Shown here piece after piece: positions 6,425 to 11,536 of a DNA stretch of 11,536 nucleotides. The translations under genes were made by a program, and so were the position numbers. The notes below the pieces were generated by a model that was not told the origin of the DNA, searched no databases, and was given only the letters and a program-made list of their open reading frames with translations. Source of the DNA: Thiotrichales bacterium HSG1 (lineage in GTDB: Bacteria; Pseudomonadota; Gammaproteobacteria; Beggiatoales; Beggiatoaceae); NCBI GenBank assembly GCA_030378125.1, contig JAUCGN010000038.1, positions 1-11,536 on the forward strand, given 5' to 3'. Position 1 is the first letter of the stretch; every line of letters begins with the position of its first letter.

Positions 6425-6976
6425 TCATTCAGGTTTTTTTCTCAATGGAATTACCGGATAAGGCCATTTCCAAGTAATAGTTGTTTGTGGAACTATTATC
6501 ATAGTAATGCAATTTACTGGACATGGTGCAACGCATAACTCACAACCAGTACATTCTTGATCAATAACGGTGTGCATCTGTTTAGCAGTACCTAAAATGG
6601 CATCAACCGGACAAGCTTTTATACATAAAGTACAACCAATACAAGTAGGTTCATCAATTAAAGCCAGTTGATGAGGTGGTTCTTGGTATTCACCTTCCAA
6701 TGGTTTAGGTTCACGATCCAATAAATTAGCAACTGCCAACATTGCTGATTCTCCACCTGGAGGACAAAGATTAATTTCTTCGTTTTCAAGAACAACTGCT
6801 TCTGCGTAAGTTTTACAACCAGGATAACCACATTTACCACATTGTTGTTGCGGTAGAATTTCATCAACGTTATCAACTACTGGGTTACCTTCAATTTTAA
6901 AATGTATTGCTGCGTAACCAAGTAATAAACCAAATAAACTTGCCAACATTCCGAGAGTAATAATTGTTGTAATCAT
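6425..6976 (-). CDS. rnfB: Rnf electron transport complex subunit B
   Basis: A 183-residue iron-sulphur subunit of the membrane Rnf (Rsx) complex, which couples ferredoxin and NAD electron transfer to ion movement or, in its Rsx role, keeps SoxR reduced. An N-terminal membrane helix (about 3-24) is followed by a 4Fe-4S domain with Cys46, Cys49, Cys54 and Cys71 (CGKCGYPGC), then two ferredoxin-type clusters: [12 protein letters not shown] (Cys112, 115, 118, 122) and [12 protein letters not shown] (Cys142, 145, 148, 152). Length is close to the gammaproteobacterial protein. The ATG overlaps the rnfA stop by 4 bp, so the two are translationally coupled. rnfC, which usually follows, is absent: the next gene downstream is the convergent cyclase. 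All cluster ligands are intact, so the protein should be functional if the other subunits are encoded elsewhere. Confidence 0.95.
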   Translation of the reverse strand: MITTIITLGMLASLFGLLLGYAAIHFKIEGNPVVDNVDEILPQQQCGKCGYPGCKTYAEAVVLENEEINLCPPGGESAMLAVANLLDREPKPLEGEYQEPPHQLALIDEPTCIGCTLCIKACPVDAILGTAKQMHTVIDQECTGCELCVAPCPVNCITMIIVPQTTITWKWPYPVIPLRKKPE

Positions 6977-7554
6977 AGTTTTACCAATCCAGTGAAACCC
7001 ATAAACGCCATTGACATAATACCGGCTGTGATTAATGCGATTGGAGCTCCTTTAAATGGTAATGGAACATCGGCTTGGTTAATACGTTCTCGCATGGCGG
7101 CAAATAATACCATTACCAGTGAAAAACCGATTGCGGCTCCAAAACCATAAACAGCCGATTCTATAAAACCATGTTTTTCTTGTACATTTAATAATGCTAC
7201 TCCAAGTACTGCACAGTTAGTGGTGATTAACGGTAAAAAAATACCTAAAATTTGGTATAACAGTGGACTAGTTTTATGTACCACCATTTCTGTAAATTGG
7301 ACTACAACTGCAATCACTAGGATAAAAGTTATGGTACGTAAAAAATCTAGTTCTAACGGCATAAGTAAATATTCGTTGACTAAATAACTGGTTATAGATG
7401 ACAGAGTTAACACAAAGGTTGTAGCTAGTCCCATACCAATAGCGGTTTCTAGTCTAGAAGATACGCTCATGAAAGGACACAAGCCTAGAAATTTAACTAA
7501 AACAAAGTTATTAACTAGGACTGTGCTAATAAAAATTAACAGATATTCGGTCAT
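6973..7554 (-). CDS. rnfA: Rnf electron transport complex subunit A
   Basis: A 193-residue integral membrane subunit, the same length as the E. coli homologue RsxA, with about six membrane helices. It carries [14 protein letters not shown] near the N-terminus (Cys26) and TTNCAVLG in the middle (Cys114). In the RnfA/RnfE and NqrD/NqrE family these two conserved cysteines help hold an iron-sulphur centre within the membrane. Its stop overlaps the start of rnfB, the normal gene order. ATG 7554 has no strong ribosome-binding site. The HEPN gene ends 106 bp upstream on the same strand; a loose inverted repeat there (GTTGAT at 7585-7590, ATCAAC at 7614-7619) is too weak to call as a terminator, so read-through from the ATPase/HEPN pair into rnfAB is possible. 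Confidence 0.95.
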   Translation of the reverse strand: MTEYLLIFISTVLVNNFVLVKFLGLCPFMSVSSRLETAIGMGLATTFVLTLSSITSYLVNEYLLMPLELDFLRTITFILVIAVVVQFTEMVVHKTSPLLYQILGIFLPLITTNCAVLGVALLNVQEKHGFIESAVYGFGAAIGFSLVMVLFAAMRERINQADVPLPFKGAPIALITAGIMSMAFMGFTGLVKL

Positions 7555-7660
7555 ATTTGAGTGTCCATTTTAAGGGAAAACTGAGTTGATCTTGAGTTAG
7601 TAATAACATGAGAATCAACTTAATAATTATATTGATAATAAAGGTATAAGTCTTTAGCAA

Positions 7661-8527
7661 TTAGGAGTGTGTGTATCGTTCAAAATATTCTTTAAATTGT
7701 TTATACGCATATTTAATTGTTGCATTGTCATTAGGTGGTTCTATTTTAGAAAAAAATCTCTTATAATATTTTTCAAACTCTTGTTTATCTTTATTGAAAT
7801 CCCAATGCCATGTTAAACTTTTTTCTATGACAGTCCTTGCCATTATTGTTTGAAATAAAAAGTTATTAATTACTTTTACTGTACTATTACAAACCAAGAA
7901 AATTTCGTTTAATTTATTGAAATCTAATTTTAATGGCTTTTCCAAATAATCACTATGTTCATCTAAACCCAATTCAATCATATTTTTAGAACCTAAATGC
8001 CCAAAACGATGGATAATACAATGTCTTAACTGACAAACTTTAGAAAAATGTTCCAGAATACCATTGACCTCATCAGGCATATTTCCTTTAATACCAATGA
8101 AAATGCGTATTGTATCAATAATATTCTTCTTACTAGCAAAAGAGCAATTTTCCAACAATGCTTCGGGTAGCATATCTGGACTATGAATAATAGCCGCTCC
8201 ATAGGTTAAATTTTGATTTTCTGATGCTTTCTGAGCAATTTTATCAATTAATATTATGCTTCTGATAATTTTCCTAAAATAACTTTCAACTGCTGAAATA
8301 TAAGCCAATATCATTAAATTTGCAAAATATTTTGGTATTTTTGGTTCATCAGAATTTTCCAATATAAGGTTTTTACTGAGTAAATTTCTTAAACCTTGTG
8401 TTTTTTCTAAAAAAGTGTCAATTGCGGATGAATCTGATTCAACATAATCTTTATCAAATAGGTTATGAGTGTCAAACTCAGTATCTTGAGGAGCATGATT
8501 TACTTGATAAGTAAATTTTGGCTTCAC
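7661..8527 (-). CDS. HEPN-motif protein, probable ribonuclease effector partner of the upstream ATPase
   Basis: A 288-residue soluble, mostly helical protein. The segment FSKVCQLRHCIIHRFGHLG (161-179) contains R168-H-C-I-I-H173, an R-x4-H motif in the position and setting (helix with Cys-x-x-Arg-His...His-Arg) typical of HEPN ribonucleases. An upstream helix, ILAYISAVESYFRKIIRSI (73-91), has the A-x-E-x-F pattern often seen in the first core HEPN helix. HEPN proteins with this motif commonly cleave RNA in toxin-antitoxin, abortive-infection and CRISPR systems. It starts with GTG at 8527, overlapping the ATPase stop (GTGA), so synthesis is probably coupled to that of the ATPase. No membrane segments or signal peptide are visible. 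The HEPN call rests on motif and helix pattern, not on a search; the effector role is inferred from the pairing. Confidence 0.65.
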   Translation of the reverse strand: MKPKFTYQVNHAPQDTEFDTHNLFDKDYVESDSSAIDTFLEKTQGLRNLLSKNLILENSDEPKIPKYFANLMILAYISAVESYFRKIIRSIILIDKIAQKASENQNLTYGAAIIHSPDMLPEALLENCSFASKKNIIDTIRIFIGIKGNMPDEVNGILEHFSKVCQLRHCIIHRFGHLGSKNMIELGLDEHSDYLEKPLKLDFNKLNEIFLVCNSTVKVINNFLFQTIMARTVIEKSLTWHWDFNKDKQEFEKYYKRFFSKIEPPNDNATIKYAYKQFKEYFERYTHS

Positions 8528-10224
8528 GATAAAAATTCCTCTATCATTTTTTTCATTTTACTGGATATTTGTTCAGCACGCTTAGGACCAATTTGTGGTA
8601 TTTTACGTAGTTCACTAGCAATGTTAGTACTTGACAAAAAATCATCAATTATACGTAATTTTGTGTACTCATTTATCCTTCGTTTTTGCAGCTTAGTTAA
8701 AAAAGGTAGTTCATTAATTTTGATTTTCATACATGAATCAAAAGTGGATTGTCGCACAAGTTCTTTGCCACAATTATGGCAAAATTTTTGTTGTTCTGTT
8801 AGTCTTTCTGCATCACAATATTGACAAGAAGGTAAATTTAAATTAAGTTTTATTTCATCGTTGTTTAATATTTTAGATAACTCTCGTTCAATTGAGTGTT
8901 TTTTTCCACGTCTTTTAATGAATTGGATTATTTCGCTTGCATTGAAGCCTGTACTAATACTAAATGCTCTACTTTTAACAAGAAATAATAAGTGCGGTAT
9001 GTAACGTTCATATCTTCTATTATGGCTCCCCTTGTGTTCTTCCAGTTCATACAATAATCCTGCTTCAATCAAAAATTGAAACATTCTATCTCGTGTTAAA
9101 CTATGTTCTTTCAAAATACTAAATTGAAGTTGTTTCTCATTACTAGTGGCAATATTTTTATTAACATCAGTAATAATTTTGACAATTTGTTCATGCAATT
9201 CCCAACCGGTATTAATTATATTCTGATATTGTGGAAGTTTCTTTGTAAAAGATAAATATTCTGCCTTGATAGATTCGGCTTGTTCTTCAATAACTCTGTT
9301 AAAACGTTGGTGATATGTTTCATTTTGAGGTTGAATATAGTTCCTTAATAAATTGATAAAATGACGTGGAATACCAAATGCAGCATATTTAAAAATTTCA
9401 ACAATATCTTTATTCACTTTTTCTACATTCAAAGAACGTAGTTCAATTAAGTCTTCCATAAATTGACTATAATTCTCATTATCAATTTCCAACCATGAGG
9501 ATACTTTTTCAGCATCATGTCCAACATGAAATCTAGGTCCATAAACAGTTGTTCCGGGATAAACTGAAGCCTTTGGTGCAATATTGATGGTCTTTAAACT
9601 ACCAAAAATATCAAAAAATTCAATTAAATATTCCGGAGTTAATCTTAAAGCAGCATCATCTAATAAAAGAATAGTTCTTTTTCTATCGAACTTTACAGTC
9701 AATTTTACAATTGTACCAATAACCTCATCAATTGTTACTTTATTAATGATTTCATCATGCAATTCATAAATAATATCAGTTCCTTTTTCAACATCCGCAC
9801 AGAATTTCTTCAAGTTTTTTCTACTTAAAATATTTTCATCTTCATATAGATATGTGTCTTTACTATCTAAATCTTCTAACAAATCATAACAACCTAATAA
9901 AATTTTACAAAGTACCCATGTGTGAAAAATCTTGACAGCATTAGCTTTTTTCGATAAAAGTGGTTCTAAGTGATAATAATTTGTAAAAGAAACATAAATG
10001 GCTAATGGTTTAGCTTTAGATTTAAGACAAGTTTTATAGGCAAATTTTAGTTGATGAGTTTTACCAGTTCCTCTTGGACCAACAATTAATTTAGCCCCTC
10101 TTTGCAAAATTTTCTTTTGAACTGCTAAGAAAAAATCATTTTGCACGGTCCAATTCATCAAATTATCTGTTTCAATAAAATCAGCTCGTTCTTCAAATTC
10201 TTTTGCATCTTCCAATTCTTTCAT
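8524..10224 (-). CDS. P-loop ATPase (ORC/Cdc6- or STAND-like) with winged-helix, zinc-ribbon and helix-hairpin-helix C-terminus
   Basis: A 566-residue protein from ATG 10224; a TTG five codons upstream is possible, and neither has a clear ribosome-binding site. Residues below are counted from the TTG. Walker A is GPRGTGKT (54-61). Walker B is ILLLDDA with Asp194/Asp195, Asp-Asp rather than Asp-Glu. A SVYPGTTVYGPRF strand (225-237) and a sensor-2-like GIPRHFINLL (289-298, Arg292) follow. This resembles AAA+ proteins of the ORC/Cdc6 type or STAND ATPases. About 368-425 looks like a winged helix. A zinc ribbon follows (Cys472, 475, 487, 490), then a helix-hairpin-helix (IPQIGPKRAEQI, 547-558), both suited to nucleic acid binding. 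It likely uses ATP to sense DNA or a nucleoprotein structure and to control the HEPN protein encoded by the overlapping next gene. I do not recognise a characterised homologue. Confidence 0.7.
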   Translation of the reverse strand: MKELEDAKEFEERADFIETDNLMNWTVQNDFFLAVQKKILQRGAKLIVGPRGTGKTHQLKFAYKTCLKSKAKPLAIYVSFTNYYHLEPLLSKKANAVKIFHTWVLCKILLGCYDLLEDLDSKDTYLYEDENILSRKNLKKFCADVEKGTDIIYELHDEIINKVTIDEVIGTIVKLTVKFDRKRTILLLDDAALRLTPEYLIEFFDIFGSLKTINIAPKASVYPGTTVYGPRFHVGHDAEKVSSWLEIDNENYSQFMEDLIELRSLNVEKVNKDIVEIFKYAAFGIPRHFINLLRNYIQPQNETYHQRFNRVIEEQAESIKAEYLSFTKKLPQYQNIINTGWELHEQIVKIITDVNKNIATSNEKQLQFSILKEHSLTRDRMFQFLIEAGLLYELEEHKGSHNRRYERYIPHLLFLVKSRAFSISTGFNASEIIQFIKRRGKKHSIERELSKILNNDEIKLNLNLPSCQYCDAERLTEQQKFCHNCGKELVRQSTFDSCMKIKINELPFLTKLQKRRINEYTKLRIIDDFLSSTNIASELRKIPQIGPKRAEQISSKMKKMIEEFLS

Positions 10225-10610
10225 AACTGTATAAATCAATTTTATTAAAAATATTAAACAGGATAGAACTTACATATTAACAAAGGTAAAATAGTACAAA
10301 TCTTATGAATATTATAGTTATGGCAAACACACTGAATTGTCATAATTTTCATAAAAATCGGTACACAAGATTATAATACTAAATAACATAACTATTTATA
10401 GTATAAAATATTGTATTTAAACAATTTAGTAAACTTATCAGCTTATCAATGCGTAAATTCTAGTTCTGCATTTATTTTTGCATTATAATCTATTTTTCTT
10501 TTTTAGGTAAGGATATTTTGTTATCTTGGTATTTATTTTTCTTTGTGTAACTTTTATTAATAATATTTTCTCCAAATCAGTATATAGCATTTCTCGCTTG
10601 TATATATTCC
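10225..10610. other. AT-rich gap between purM and the ATPase gene
   Basis: About 386 bp with no credible open frame on either strand. It is very AT-rich with several TATAAT-like hexamers (for example ATTATA at 10311-10316, read TATAAT on the minus strand), but none has a good -35 at the right distance. It must hold the promoter of the ATPase/HEPN pair unless that is read through from purM. I see no strong terminator after purM. Confidence 0.5.
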
Positions 10611-11536
10611 TTAATTAACAACCCCAATACACCAAGCTGTTTCCCCATTTTCCTGCAAACAGTTTAATGTTTTTGTCAAATTTTCATTGGCAACACAGAC
10701 TACCATACCAACACCACAGTTAAAGGTTCGATACATTTCCTCATCAGTAATACCACCTTGTTCTTGCAACCATTTGAAAATAGGTGGTATTTGCCAACTA
10801 TTAGTATCAATATCAGCTAATAAATCGTCTGGTAGGACCCTAGGTAAATTTTCTGATAAACCACCCCCAGTTATATGAGCCAAAGCGTGGACTGGCACTT
10901 TTTGAATTAAATCTAATAATGCTTTCACATAAATACGGGTGGGTTCTAATAATACTTCTCCTAGGGTTCGCCCATCAAATTCTTGTTCCAATGAGTGGTT
11001 TTCTAAGATTTTACGAATTAAAGAATAACCATTAGAATGTGGGCCACTTGAAGCGATTCCGATCAAAACATCTCCAGATTGTACTGAGTCACTAGAAATT
11101 ATTTTGTGCTTATCCACAATACCAACACAAAACCCAGCTATATCATAATCTTTATTTTTATACATACCCGGCATTTCTGCTGTTTCACCACCAACTAATG
11201 CCGCTCCAGATAATTCACAACCTTTACCAATTCCAGCAATAACATGAGAGGCAACCTCTACATCTAAATTGCCAGTTGCATAATAATCTAAAAAAAATAA
11301 TGGTTCAGCACCTAAAGTAATAATATCATTGACGCACATAGCTACTAAATCAATGCCGATAGAATCATATTTATTAAGTGCAATGGCCAATTTAAGTTTA
11401 GTGCCAACTCCATCGGTACCAGACACTAATACTGGATTTTTATAGCGTTCCAATGGTATTTCAAACAAGGAACCAAAACCACCAATTCCGGTTAACATTT
11501 CTGAACGTTTGGTACGAGCAACTACTGGTTTAATAC
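10611..11536 (-). CDS. purM: Phosphoribosylformylglycinamidine cyclo-ligase (AIR synthetase), N-terminus cut by window edge
   Basis: Cytosolic purine biosynthesis enzyme that closes the imidazole ring, turning FGAM and ATP into AIR. The frame continues without a stop to the right edge: [12 protein letters not shown] precedes the internal Met at 11498, as expected for PurM, so that Met is not the start. About 307 residues are present; the family has about 345, so some 40 are missing beyond the window. Visible signatures are [76 protein letters not shown] and FNCGVGMV, covering the ATP-binding and substrate sites of the PurM/PurL superfamily. purN, which often accompanies purM in gammaproteobacteria, does not follow; the next gene downstream on the same strand is the ATPase of the ATPase/HEPN pair. 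Confidence 0.96.
   Translation of the reverse strand, partial: IKPVVARTKRSEMLTGIGGFGSLFEIPLERYKNPVLVSGTDGVGTKLKLAIALNKYDSIGIDLVAMCVNDIITLGAEPLFFLDYYATGNLDVEVASHVIAGIGKGCELSGAALVGGETAEMPGMYKNKDYDIAGFCVGIVDKHKIISSDSVQSGDVLIGIASSGPHSNGYSLIRKILENHSLEQEFDGRTLGEVLLEPTRIYVKALLDLIQKVPVHALAHITGGGLSENLPRVLPDDLLADIDTNSWQIPPIFKWLQEQGGITDEEMYRTFNCGVGMVVCVANENLTKTLNCLQENGETAWCIGVVN

Noticed and set aside
7585..7619. Terminator between the HEPN gene and rnfA
   Set aside because: Only a 6-bp stem with a 23-nt loop and no T-tract on the minus strand; too weak to call.
8465..8824. Plus-strand 119-residue open frame
   Set aside because: Antisense to the ATPase/HEPN junction, where both minus-strand proteins show clear motifs (HhH, zinc ribbon).
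10225..10239. TTG start for the ATPase
   Set aside because: It adds only five residues and has no ribosome-binding site; ATG at 10224 is simpler. Residue numbers in the ATPase entry count from the TTG for convenience.
10611..11498. ATG at 11498 as the purM start
   Set aside because: Conserved PurM sequence (IKPVV...RSE) continues upstream in frame to the window edge, so this Met is internal.
1..11536. tRNA, rRNA or CRISPR arrays
   Set aside because: No cloverleaf-like tRNA sequence, rRNA signature or regularly spaced direct repeats with unique spacers were seen; the only repeats are the degenerate 9-nt arrays and local hairpins.

Overview
This window is AT-rich bacterial DNA. It carries housekeeping genes of proteobacterial type (purM, rnfA/rnfB, a two-domain polyphosphate:AMP phosphotransferase) mixed with IS remnants, dispersed short repeats, an elaborate signalling cyclase and a two-gene ATPase/HEPN cassette. 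The combination suggests a low-GC gammaproteobacterium, possibly of the Beggiatoa/Thiomargarita type. That placement is inferred from gene content and style only.

Layout. 1-420 is a mobile-element graveyard: the 5' part of an IS1-family element (minus strand, frameshifted) abuts the decayed 3' end of an ISAs1-family transposase (plus strand). 421-750 has no convincing gene. On the plus strand follow pap (751-2283), two overlapping genes for small related polytopic membrane proteins sharing a D-E-x3-I-H-E motif (about 2351/2402-3046 and 3043-3645), a strongly structured intergenic region (3619-3856) and a 782-residue membrane class III nucleotide cyclase (3903-6251). A short convergent intergenic region (6252-6424) holds a hairpin and another copy of a 9-nt tandem repeat.

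Everything to the right is on the minus strand. In transcription order these are purM (10611 to the right edge, N-terminus cut off), an AT-rich gap of about 390 bp, a P-loop ATPase (10224-8524) whose stop overlaps the GTG start of a HEPN-motif protein (8527-7661), then rnfA (7554-6973) and rnfB (6976-6425), which also overlap by 4 bp. rnfC, D, G and E do not follow.

How the genes may work together. RnfA and RnfB are the membrane iron-sulphur subunit and the ferredoxin-like subunit of the Rnf complex. Pap uses polyphosphate to turn AMP into ADP. The cyclase pairs an extracytoplasmic dCache-type sensor with a catalytic domain whose purine-selecting residues (Glu525, Gly599) point to GTP rather than ATP, and ends in a PilZ-like domain. 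The most notable unit is the coupled ATPase/HEPN pair. The ATPase has an ORC/Cdc6- or STAND-like core, a winged-helix-like segment, a zinc ribbon and a helix-hairpin-helix; the partner carries the R-x4-H motif of HEPN ribonucleases. This looks like a sensor-plus-toxic-effector module, probably defensive, placed between conserved genes. I do not recognise it as a named system.
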